A stretch of 64,000 nucleotides of DNA from Ardenticatenaceae bacterium (GTDB lineage: Bacteria; Chloroflexota; Anaerolineae; Promineifilales; Promineifilaceae), in the NCBI GenBank assembly GCA_020634375.1, contig JACKBX010000003.1, positions 620,001 through 684,000 of the forward strand, written 5' to 3'. Each line of letters opens with the position of its first letter. Within the stretch, counting starts at the first letter, position 1. The notes below the pieces were generated by a model. That model was given only the letters and a program-made list of their open reading frames with translations, was not told the origin of the DNA and ran no database searches. Position numbers and translations under genes: made by a program. Below, piece by piece: positions 1 through 6,870 of this stretch.

Positions 1-55
1 CAAAACGCAGCGTGAATTAACCGTGCCGCCCCTTTATAACGGCCGTTTCCCCTCC

Positions 56-105
56 TATAATGAAAGAAAATTCAGCATTCAGCATTCACCATTCCTAATT
101 CATCC
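56..105 (+). repeat. ATTCAGC-type short tandem repeat before the LysM gene
   Basis: From position 70 the 7-base unit ATTCAGC is repeated with variants (ATTCACC, ATTCCTA, ATTCATC). It ends just before the AAGGAG ribosome-binding site at 109-114. A TATAAT hexamer at 56-61 could be a -10 box, but no convincing -35 box precedes it. The same repeat family occurs at 3728-3764 and 20406-20439. Confidence 0.6.
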
Positions 106-120
106 TTCAAGGAGAACCAC

Positions 121-1503
121 ATGAAGAAGTACCGTAGGTTAACCATCTTATTGACCGTCATGATTATGTTAGTGGGGGTAACGGCCGTATTTGCCTTCCC
201 CTACACCGTCCAATCTGGCGACACTTTATCCGCCATTGCCCAACGCTTTGGCACAACCTACCAAACCCTCGCCCAAGTCAATAACCTTGCCAACCCTAAC
301 TACATCTACGTCGGCCAGGTGCTAGAAATTCCCGACGACGGAACCACGCCGCCCACCGAACCCGCACCTACACCAGTCCCATCCCCCGGCGGAACCTACA
401 CCGTGCAATCCGGCGATACTCTATCCACCATAGCCCAACGCTTTGGCACAACCTATCTCGCCATCGCCCAGGCCAACAACATCGCCAACCCCAATTACAT
501 CTACGTCGGGCAAGTGCTCACCATTCCCGGCAGCACCGGCGTCACACCGCCTGCCCCCGGCCAACCCGCTCCCGTCATCGGCGGCAGCTTCGAGTTGGGC
601 GGCCAAACACAAGGCTTCGGCAACGCCGGTCTCATGCAAAGCATCGGCATGACCTGGGTCAAATTCCAGCACAAATGGACACCCGGCGATGATCCCAATG
701 TTTTGGCCGGACGCATCAACGACGCCCACGCGCAGGGCTTCAAAGTGCTTCTCTCCATCACCGGAGCCAACACCTACCCCGTCCCCGGCAGCATTGACTT
801 CAACAGCTTCGTCAACTTCGTTAGCGGCGTCGCTGCCCTCGGCCCCGATGCCATTGAAGTGTGGAACGAAATGAATATTGATTTTGAATGGCCCGCTGGC
901 GAAATCAGCCCCACTGCCTATGTGAACAACATGCTCGCCCCCACCTACAACGCCATCAAAGCCGCCAACGGCAACGTGATGGTTATCAGCGGGGCACTCG
1001 CTCCCACCGGCTTTGACAATACCACCAACGCCTGGTCAGACAGCCGATACATTCAAGGGATGGCCGCCGCCGGAGCCGCCAGCTACATGGACTGCATCGG
1101 TGTGCATCACAATGCCGGGGCGACATCGCCCACCGTCAGCAGTGGACATCCCGGCGGTTCTCATTACAGTTGGTACTATGCCCCCACCCGCGACCTGTAC
1201 TACAATGCCTTTGGCGGAGCACGTAAAGTATGCTTCACTGAATTGGGCTACCTTTCCGGGGAAGGCTTCCCCAATGTGCCCGCTAATTTTGCTTGGGCGG
1301 CCAACACAACCGTCGCCCAACACGCACAATGGCTGGCAGAAGCAGCCAGCCTCTCTGCCTCTTCCGGGCGCGTGCGCCTGATGATCGTCTTCAATGTGGA
1401 CTTCACGCAGTACGGAGACGATCCGCAGGCAGGCTACGCCATCGTCCGCCCGGATGGAAGCTGCCCAGCCTGTGACACGCTGCGGGCGGTGATGGGGCGG
1501 TAA
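121..1503 (+). CDS. Secreted LysM protein with glycoside-hydrolase-like domain
   Basis: This 460-residue protein has a signal peptide (about residues 1-26) and two LysM modules (about 27-71 and 92-137), each carrying the VQSGDTLS motif and a YVGQVL ending. LysM modules bind peptidoglycan or chitin-like glycans. A Pro-rich linker leads to a domain of about 300 residues that looks like a TIM-barrel glycosidase. The motif EVWNEMNI places a likely acid/base Glu at 250, and CFTELGY places a likely nucleophile Glu at 374, as in clan GH-A enzymes. It probably acts outside the cell on polysaccharide. The start is supported by AAGGAG six bases upstream. The fold and the two Glu assignments are inferred from motifs; the substrate is unknown. 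Confidence 0.85.
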   Translation: MKKYRRLTILLTVMIMLVGVTAVFAFPYTVQSGDTLSAIAQRFGTTYQTLAQVNNLANPNYIYVGQVLEIPDDGTTPPTEPAPTPVPSPGGTYTVQSGDTLSTIAQRFGTTYLAIAQANNIANPNYIYVGQVLTIPGSTGVTPPAPGQPAPVIGGSFELGGQTQGFGNAGLMQSIGMTWVKFQHKWTPGDDPNVLAGRINDAHAQGFKVLLSITGANTYPVPGSIDFNSFVNFVSGVAALGPDAIEVWNEMNIDFEWPAGEISPTAYVNNMLAPTYNAIKAANGNVMVISGALAPTGFDNTTNAWSDSRYIQGMAAAGAASYMDCIGVHHNAGATSPTVSSGHPGGSHYSWYYAPTRDLYYNAFGGARKVCFTELGYLSGEGFPNVPANFAWAANTTVAQHAQWLAEAASLSASSGRVRLMIVFNVDFTQYGDDPQAGYAIVRPDGSCPACDTLRAVMGR

Positions 1504-1526
1504 TTATCTGCTTGACCCTCTCTTAT

Positions 1527-1561
1527 AAAACCCGAAGAGTTTCAGTGCTCTTCGGGTTTTT
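1527..1561 (+). terminator. Intrinsic terminator after the LysM gene
   Basis: A 13-bp perfect stem (1527-1539 with 1548-1560) encloses an 8-base loop and ends in a T run. It lies 24 bases after the stop codon. Confidence 0.9.
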
Positions 1562-1572
1562 AGTGTCTCTTT

Positions 1573-1601
1573 TTGCCGTAAGTGGGGACATTTTCTATAA
1601 T
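1573..1601 (+). promoter_or_regulatory. Probable sigma-70-type promoter for the CBS gene
   Basis: TTGCCG at 1573-1578 and TATAAT at 1596-1601 are separated by 17 bases. The site follows directly after the upstream terminator and would give a leader of about 125 bases before the start at 1732. Confidence 0.45.
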
Positions 1602-1731
1602 CGCCAGTGGAATTCCGAATGGATCGGGAGCCTTTTTGCCAACATCTATACACCCTCGATGCACTGTTGGTTTTCAGTCACATTATTATCCGGCAGGCGG
1701 GCAACGGCCGTACCGGGCAAAGGAGTGTTCC

Positions 1732-2169
1732 ATGAAAGTAAGCGGCATTTTGGCAACCAAGACAGGCGGTGTCATTACAGCACACCCAGATCAACAAATT
1801 CGGGAAGCAGCCACCATGATGGCCAAGCACAACATTGGTTCAATTGTCGTGGTTAATCAAGCGGGTGAATTAGTCGGCATCCTCTCGGAGCGTGATATTG
1901 TGCGCAAGGCCGTGACCCATGACCACGTGTTTGACATGCCCATCAGCGACGTGATGACACAAAACGTAGTCACGGCGCTGCCACAGGATGACTTAATGTC
2001 AGTGGCGCACACGATGACGGAACGACGGTTTCGCCATATGCCCATCCTTAATGCGGATAGGGAGTTAATGGGTATGATCTCAATTGGTGACGTACTGAAA
2101 GCGCAGCGCGACAAGTATCGCGGCGAAATTGACACATTAGAGACGCAATTAATGGCCGATGATGCGTGA
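1732..2169 (+). CDS. CBS-domain pair protein
   Basis: This 145-residue protein consists almost only of two CBS modules (about residues 8-65 and 72-130). The first contains GILSERDIVRKA and the second GMISIGDVLKA, the usual ends of CBS motifs. Such stand-alone pairs bind adenine nucleotides and act as energy or redox sensors; the partner here is unknown. A longer reading frame exists, but the start at 1732 has an AAAGGAG site at good spacing and gives a normal CBS N-terminus. The stop codon TGA lies in the first arm of a repeat hairpin (2161-2190). The gene is probably transcribed alone. Confidence 0.9.
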   Translation: MKVSGILATKTGGVITAHPDQQIREAATMMAKHNIGSIVVVNQAGELVGILSERDIVRKAVTHDHVFDMPISDVMTQNVVTALPQDDLMSVAHTMTERRFRHMPILNADRELMGMISIGDVLKAQRDKYRGEIDTLETQLMADDA

Positions 2170-2190
2170 AGCAATCATATATCACGCATC
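2161..2190. repeat. GATGCGTGA hairpin overlapping the CBS stop codon
   Basis: GATGCGTGA (2161-2169) pairs perfectly with TCACGCATC (2182-2190). It belongs to the GTGAAAC/GCGTGAT repeat family seen at five other gene ends in the window. Confidence 0.75.
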
Positions 2191-2206
2191 ACGTTTGAAA
2201 AGAATT

Positions 2207-2274
2207 AGGCTCTTTGCGAATTCGCGGGGTCATCATGGCGTAAAACGTGAAACCCCGCGATCTCCGAAAGGCTC
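2207..2274. repeat. Inverted-repeat element, copy 1
   Basis: The arms at 2207-2230 and 2252-2274 are imperfect inverse copies: CTTTGCGAATTCGCGGGG on the left, and CTTTCGGAGATCGCGGGG as the reverse complement of the right arm. Two further relatives are at 19057-19170 and 19489-19581. It fills the space before the fprA ribosome-binding site. Confidence 0.6.
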
Positions 2275-2313
2275 AAAATTTATTTCCACTGAACATACAG
2301 GAAGGAGCTAGCA

Positions 2314-3714
2314 ATGTCTGAAGTTGGTACTGTTGAAAACCCATTGCGGGTGGCAATTATTGGTGCCGGGCCGTCCGGCTTTTACGCGACGGAGCATCTT
2401 TTTAAGCAAAAAGGGCTGACGATAGAAGTGGATTTGTACGACCGCCTGCCCACCCCATTTGGTCTGGTGCGGAATGGGGTTGCCCCAGATCATCAGAAGA
2501 TTAAGTCGGTCACGGCCGTCTTCGACCGCACTGCTAAAAAACCGGGATTCCGTTTCTTTGGCAACGTCGAATTAGGCAAAGACATCACCGTCGAGGAGAT
2601 GCGCCAATACTACCACGCCCTTATCTACACCACTGGCGCACAAACCGACCGTCCCATGAACATCCCCGGCGCAGACCTGGAAGGGCATCACCCCGCCACC
2701 GAATTTGTGGCCTGGTACAACGGCCATCCCGATTTCCGCGACTACCAATTTGACCTCTCGCAAGAGCGCGTAGCGGTAGTAGGCATTGGCAACGTGGCAA
2801 TGGATGTGGCCCGCATTTTGTGCCGCACCCCGGAAGAGCTAAAGCAAACCGACATCGCCGACTACGCATTGGATGCGTTGAGTAAAAGCAATGTGAAAGA
2901 GGTGTACGTCCTGGGGCGGCGTGGCCCGGCGCAAGCCGCCTTCACCACGCCAGAAATCAAAGAGTTTGGCGAGATGGAAGACGCCGATGTCTTCACCATC
3001 CCCGAAGAGGTGGAATTAGACCCATTGAGTGAAGCCTCCCTCTCAGAAAGCGCCGACCGGGGCACACAGCGCAAAGTGGAAATTATCCAAAGCTATGCCA
3101 GCAACCAGCCTACCGGCAAATCGCGTAAGCTCATCGTGCGTTTTCTGGTTTCGCCGACGGAATTATTTGGGGATGAGAACGGCCGTGTCAAAGCCATGAA
3201 AATTGTGCACAATGAACTGTATAAAACTGATGCCGGTTCCCTGCGCCCCAAAGCTACCGACAAGACCGAAGTGCTAGATGTGGGTCTGGTGTTCCGCTCC
3301 ATCGGCTATCGCGGCGTGCCGCTGCCTGGCGTGCCCTTCAATGATAGTTGGGGCGTCATTTTGAATGAGGACGGCCGTGTCATCAACCCCGACACCAAAC
3401 AACCCGTCCCCGGCGAATACACCGCCGGCTGGATCAAGCGCGGCCCCAGCGGCGTCATCGGCACCAACAAACCAGACGCCGTTGCCAGCGTAGACCTGCT
3501 GCTGACAGACTTGCGCGACGGCAACCTGATCGCCCCCACCACCCCAGACGCCGCCGCCATTGCCGCCCTCATCGCCGCACGGCAGCCGCACTACTTCACC
3601 TACGCCGACTGGCAAAAGCTCGACGAACTCGAACTTGCCAATGGCGCAGCGCAAGGCCGCCCCCGCCTCAAGTTCACCAGCGTGGCCGCCATGATCGCCG
3701 CATTGGGCAAATAA
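2314..3714 (+). CDS. fprA: Ferredoxin/adrenodoxin--NADP+ reductase, FprA type
   Basis: This 466-residue flavoprotein should move electrons between NADP(H) and ferredoxin in the cytoplasm. The N-terminal dinucleotide fold has GAGPSG at 17-22 (FAD). A second has GIGNVAMDVA from 157 (NADP). The RLPTPFGLVRNGVAPDH stretch is typical of the adrenodoxin-reductase/FprA family, and GWIKRGPSGVIGTNK from 372 is the conserved C-terminal FAD-contact motif. Length fits the family (about 450-470). An AGGAAGGAG site precedes the start. No ferredoxin gene is adjacent, so the partner is unknown. Confidence 0.95.
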   Translation: MSEVGTVENPLRVAIIGAGPSGFYATEHLFKQKGLTIEVDLYDRLPTPFGLVRNGVAPDHQKIKSVTAVFDRTAKKPGFRFFGNVELGKDITVEEMRQYYHALIYTTGAQTDRPMNIPGADLEGHHPATEFVAWYNGHPDFRDYQFDLSQERVAVVGIGNVAMDVARILCRTPEELKQTDIADYALDALSKSNVKEVYVLGRRGPAQAAFTTPEIKEFGEMEDADVFTIPEEVELDPLSEASLSESADRGTQRKVEIIQSYASNQPTGKSRKLIVRFLVSPTELFGDENGRVKAMKIVHNELYKTDAGSLRPKATDKTEVLDVGLVFRSIGYRGVPLPGVPFNDSWGVILNEDGRVINPDTKQPVPGEYTAGWIKRGPSGVIGTNKPDAVASVDLLLTDLRDGNLIAPTTPDAAAIAALIAARQPHYFTYADWQKLDELELANGAAQGRPRLKFTSVAAMIAALGK

Positions 3715-3727
3715 GAACGCTGAATTA

Positions 3728-3764
3728 GGAATGCTGAATGGGGCTTTCACTCATTCAGCATTCC
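3728..3764. repeat. ATTCAGC-family hairpin between fprA and RNase H
   Basis: GGAATGCTGAATG (3728-3740) pairs perfectly with CATTCAGCATTCC (3752-3764). More copies of related 7-mers continue to about 3780. Confidence 0.8.
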
Positions 3765-3784
3765 GCATTCATCCTTCACCCTTT

Positions 3785-4666
3785 ATGAACGTGACCATTT
3801 ACAGTGATGGCGGCGCAGACCCGAACCCCGGCATTGGCGGCTGGGCGGCGATTTTGCGCTATGGCAGCCACGAGAAGGTCTTGACGGGCAATGACCCCAA
3901 CACGACCAACAACCGCATGGAGTTGCAGGCAGCGATTGCGGCGTTACAGGCTTTGAAACGGCCGTCCATCATCGAATTCCACACCGATTCTGAATATCTG
4001 CGCAAAGGCATCACCGAATGGATCCAGAAATGGGCCGCCCAGAACTGGACACGACGTAAAAATAAACCCCTTTCCAACACTGATCTTTGGCAAGAATTGT
4101 GGCGGCTGGTACAGCAGCACGAAATCAACTGGCATTGGGTAAAAGGGCACGCCGGAAACCCCATGAATGAACGAGTGGATCAACTTGCCACGCAAGCCCG
4201 CCTGCGCATCACCCCCAGCGAAGCACCCGACGAAAACATCCCCCGCCTCTATTTGCGAGCCTCCTGCAAGGGCAATCCCGGCCCCGGCGGCTGGGGTGTG
4301 GTGCTAGAAAAAAGCGGCGAAACAGAACAGTACAGCGGCTCAGACAGTTCAACGACGAACAATCGCATGGAATTGACGGCCGTCATCGAAGCCCTTCTCC
4401 TCCTGCCCCCCGGCAGCCCCGCCCAACTTTTCACCACCTCCGACTACGTATACCAGGGCATCACCCAATGGATACACGGCTGGCGGCGGCGTGACTGGAA
4501 AAAGAAAGACGGTCAGCCCATCGCCAACGGCGACTTGTGGCGTGCCTTAGATCAACTCACCGCCAATTACGCCGTGCGCTGGATCAATGCAAAAAAATTG
4601 CCAGAGCCGTCACCGGCCCTGGCTGAAGCAGCTCAACTGGCTGCAAATGCAGTTCAATCCGCTTGA
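3785..4666 (+). CDS. rnhA: Tandem ribonuclease HI protein (active plus degenerate domain)
   Basis: This 293-residue protein holds two RNase HI folds. The first (about 1-140) has the full catalytic set: D8 in IYSDGG, E46 in NNRMEL, D68 in HTDSEY, H122 and D132 in the KGHAGNPMNERVDQLA stretch. It should cleave RNA in RNA/DNA hybrids. The second (about 155-293) keeps the scaffold (NPGPGGW, TTNNRMELTAV, YQGITQWI) but has lost three of the four acids: D8 aligns with Arg, D68 with Thr, and the last Asp motif is absent. It probably serves structure or binding. An upstream start at 3731 would read through the repeat hairpin, so the ATG at 3785, which begins a normal RNase H N-terminus, was chosen. 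Confidence 0.9.
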   Translation: MNVTIYSDGGADPNPGIGGWAAILRYGSHEKVLTGNDPNTTNNRMELQAAIAALQALKRPSIIEFHTDSEYLRKGITEWIQKWAAQNWTRRKNKPLSNTDLWQELWRLVQQHEINWHWVKGHAGNPMNERVDQLATQARLRITPSEAPDENIPRLYLRASCKGNPGPGGWGVVLEKSGETEQYSGSDSSTTNNRMELTAVIEALLLLPPGSPAQLFTTSDYVYQGITQWIHGWRRRDWKKKDGQPIANGDLWRALDQLTANYAVRWINAKKLPEPSPALAEAAQLAANAVQSA

Positions 4667-4667
4667 T

Positions 4668-4886
4668 CTACGCTACGTCACGGATGTAGCGGCAAGTCGC
4701 GTGCAAAAAGGCAAAGTCACCTACCGGCGGCATCAATTCCATCACTTCCACAATTTCAAAGATACGGCCGTCAAACATCACTTCATCCCCCACCTGCGGC
4801 TCATCATCCACGTTCATAATAGCCCCTGGATGACCACTCCCCTGCACAACGTAACTCACCTTGTAATAAGAAACGCCTTCTCTCAT
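4668..4886 (-). CDS. Small conserved-looking protein, function unknown
   Basis: This 72-residue protein has no recognised family. It is rich in short beta-strand-like stretches (SYYKVSYVVQG, VGDEVMFDG, FEIVEVMEL) and could form a small barrel. Its AGGAG site lies within the end of the upstream cyclic-nucleotide-binding gene, nine bases away, so the two are probably co-translated. It converges with the RNase H gene, with stops almost touching. Confidence 0.6.
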   Translation of the reverse strand: MREGVSYYKVSYVVQGSGHPGAIMNVDDEPQVGDEVMFDGRIFEIVEVMELMPPVGDFAFLHATCRYIRDVA

Positions 4887-4895
4887 TATGAACTC

Positions 4896-5336
4896 CTATA
4901 ATTCCGTTAAATTACGATGTCGCAGCTTGAAGGATAAATCAATAGACATATTGCGCATGGCAACGTAACCAATATGATAATTCTCCTGGCACAGGCGGTA
5001 AAAATCCCCGCTCTCAATTAGATAAAGGGTAGCCCCCTCCTTTGTCGCCCGCACAGAAGCAGAGCGATACCCCTGATCAATCAGCGCCATCTCGCCAATC
5101 ACCTGCCCTTTGCCAAGCACCACCAGGCTCCGCGAATCCTCCAGACCCTGAATATAAACATCAGCCGCGCCCTCTGCCACAACATACATTTCACTGCCCG
5201 TTGTATTTTGGGCAATGATTTGTTCTCCAGGGGCTACAATCACTTCACGACAAATAGCGGCTACGTCGGCCAATTCGGCTTCTGTCAAGCCATTAAATAA
5301 CTGCACTCTCTTAAACAAAGTCGTTGATACTGGCAT
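4896..5336 (-). CDS. Stand-alone cyclic-nucleotide-binding (Crp-fold) protein
   Basis: This 146-residue protein has a cNMP-binding beta-roll (about 8-125), with LFNGLTEAELADVA at its start and GQVIGEMALIDQGYRSASV, which corresponds to the phosphate-binding cassette. There is no DNA-binding helix-turn-helix after it, so it is not a complete Crp/Fnr regulator. It probably senses a nucleotide and acts on a partner, perhaps the 72-residue protein encoded directly downstream. The ATG at 5336 was chosen because AGGAG lies six bases upstream; a TTG at 5351 would overlap that site. Confidence 0.85.
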   Translation of the reverse strand: MPVSTTLFKRVQLFNGLTEAELADVAAICREVIVAPGEQIIAQNTTGSEMYVVAEGAADVYIQGLEDSRSLVVLGKGQVIGEMALIDQGYRSASVRATKEGATLYLIESGDFYRLCQENYHIGYVAMRNMSIDLSFKLRHRNLTEL

Positions 5337-5457
5337 ACCGTTCTCCTTCAAAAATGGGAGCGTAAGCAGCTTGCTTGCACTAGTGGACAGATAGTCCGCG
5401 CTCCGTTATTGGGGAAGAAAATTATTACCCGCATTTTACCATAATCTGCCAAAAATA

Positions 5458-5485
5458 TTGACTTTTGACCTACAGATGATAAAAT
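5458..5485 (+). promoter_or_regulatory. Probable promoter of tRNA-Leu
   Basis: TTGACT at 5458-5463 and TAAAAT at 5480-5485 are spaced by 16 bases and end 12 bases before the tRNA 5' end. Confidence 0.55.
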
Positions 5486-5497
5486 TTCCCCCTGTTA

Positions 5498-5582
<85 letters not shown>

Positions 5583-5583
5583 T

Positions 5584-5621
5584 AAAAAAAGGCCCAATCC
5601 AGTGTGATTGGGCCTTTTTTT
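5584..5621 (+). terminator. Intrinsic terminator after tRNA-Leu
   Basis: GGCCCAATC (5591-5599) pairs with GATTGGGCC (5606-5614) around a 6-base loop. It is flanked by seven A and seven T, so it could work in both directions. Confidence 0.93.
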
Positions 5622-5647
5622 GTTGTTTTCCACATGCTTTTTACGAT

Positions 5648-5675
5648 TTGAGAAATCCTCCACAAACGATATAAT
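5648..5675 (+). promoter_or_regulatory. Probable promoter of the triple-repeat membrane protein
   Basis: TTGAGA at 5648-5653 and TATAAT at 5670-5675 with a 16-base spacer, 41 bases before the start codon and directly after the tRNA terminator. Confidence 0.6.
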
Positions 5676-5715
5676 GGGGCGGTACACTACCAAGAATTTT
5701 GAGAGGAATGCAACC

Positions 5716-6762
5716 ATGCCAATTATTCTCATTGCAGTAGGAATTATCGTCGGCGTCATTATTGTTGGCGCACTCATTGCTTTTGCCGTTTCCCGACTTG
5801 ATCAGTCAGTTGAACAAAACAAAGCAGCGTTATCTAACGCTGGAAAAGAATACAATCCGGCCCTAACAATGGGGTTCCAAATCAAGTCTTCTGCTGACCT
5901 TGATGAGCAGGTAAAAGAAGCGCGAAAAGTTGCCGCCAAACAAGCCGCTGCAATGCCTCGTGGGGCAAATATGGGCATCGGCCACCAGGGCCAATCCAAA
6001 TTACAAACTGCTTTTCAAGGCGCAAAGGATGACCCATGGACGGCCGCAAAAATTGCCGTGCATCATGGGTGGGATGGCGTGCGTACCGGGCCAGTTGCCG
6101 CTGCTGCCGCCCCTGTTGCAACTGCTGCTGCCGCTACTGCCGCGCCCGCTGCCGACGGCAACATTGAACTGGTTCCGGGCAAAGACTATCCCGTTATCGA
6201 GATTACCGATAGCATGACTCCAGCTGAAGTTCGCAAAGCCCGCATTGCCAATTCCAAAGCCAAATCACAAGCGATGAAGGCATTGAAGGCAAGCGGGGCA
6301 GTTCCGCAAGCGGTCGCTGCTGCACCTGCCGCACCCGCTGCGGCGCCAACAGCCTCGCCCGCCGCTTCCGCCGCAGCCATCGGTATTCCTGAACCGAATT
6401 ACATTGAGATTACTGACGATATGCCGCCTGATGAGGTACGTAAGGCCCGCATTCAAAATTCCAAAGAACGCTCCAAGTACAATAAAGCGCTCAAGGCCGC
6501 CGGTGTTGATCCTAATGTGGCCGCGGCTCCTGTGGCTGCACCAACCGCCGCACCTGCTCCGGCAGCGCCAGCCGCGCCTGCACCCGCATCCGGTGGCGAT
6601 GCCGCCGCATTAGCCGGTATTCCCAAGCCCGATTACGTTGAAATCACCGACGATATGTCGCCCGATGACGTGCGTAAAGCCCGCATCCAGAATTCAAAGG
6701 AACGCTCCAAATATAACAAGGCGTTGAAAGCAGCAGGGATTGATCCGGCCAGCGTTAGCTAA
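5716..6762 (+). CDS. Membrane-anchored protein with three copies of a 35-residue motif
   Basis: This 348-residue protein has no family recognised here. Residues 2-22 form one transmembrane helix. A conserved-looking region (about 35-120) follows, then three copies of a motif (about 155-195, 227-265, 303-342). Each motif begins with EITDxMxPxEVRKARI and continues NSKxxSKxxKALKAAG. Copies two and three are almost identical and copy one is more diverged. Ala/Pro-rich linkers, of about 40-50 residues in the gaps between motifs, suggest flexible tethers carrying helical charged modules. The start at 5716 follows a GAGAGG site; the longer frame would begin in the tRNA terminator. It sits alone between two terminators. 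The motifs could bind nucleic acid or a partner protein, but nothing in the sequence proves this. Confidence 0.8.
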   Translation: MPIILIAVGIIVGVIIVGALIAFAVSRLDQSVEQNKAALSNAGKEYNPALTMGFQIKSSADLDEQVKEARKVAAKQAAAMPRGANMGIGHQGQSKLQTAFQGAKDDPWTAAKIAVHHGWDGVRTGPVAAAAAPVATAAAATAAPAADGNIELVPGKDYPVIEITDSMTPAEVRKARIANSKAKSQAMKALKASGAVPQAVAAAPAAPAAAPTASPAASAAAIGIPEPNYIEITDDMPPDEVRKARIQNSKERSKYNKALKAAGVDPNVAAAPVAAPTAAPAPAAPAAPAPASGGDAAALAGIPKPDYVEITDDMSPDDVRKARIQNSKERSKYNKALKAAGIDPASVS

Positions 6763-6790
6763 CACGCATACACAATTTAATCACGATTTC

Positions 6791-6824
6791 AAACGCCTGG
6801 GTGAAATATCTCAGGCGTTTTTTT
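6791..6824 (+). terminator. Intrinsic terminator after the triple-repeat protein
   Basis: AAACGCCTG (6791-6799) pairs with CAGGCGTTT (6812-6820), followed by more T. It lies between two convergent genes and may serve both. Confidence 0.85.
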
Positions 6825-6870
6825 GTGGGGAACGGCCGTGAGCGCGGACTGCCAGTCCACCAGTTTTGTA

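Noticed and set aside
1..120. End of a partial gene at the left edge
   Set aside because: No open frame with coding character runs in from the left; the stretch holds a repeat and a possible -10 box only.
3731..3784. Longer start for the RNase H protein
   Set aside because: The extra residues are encoded by the repeat hairpin and do not belong to the RNase H fold.
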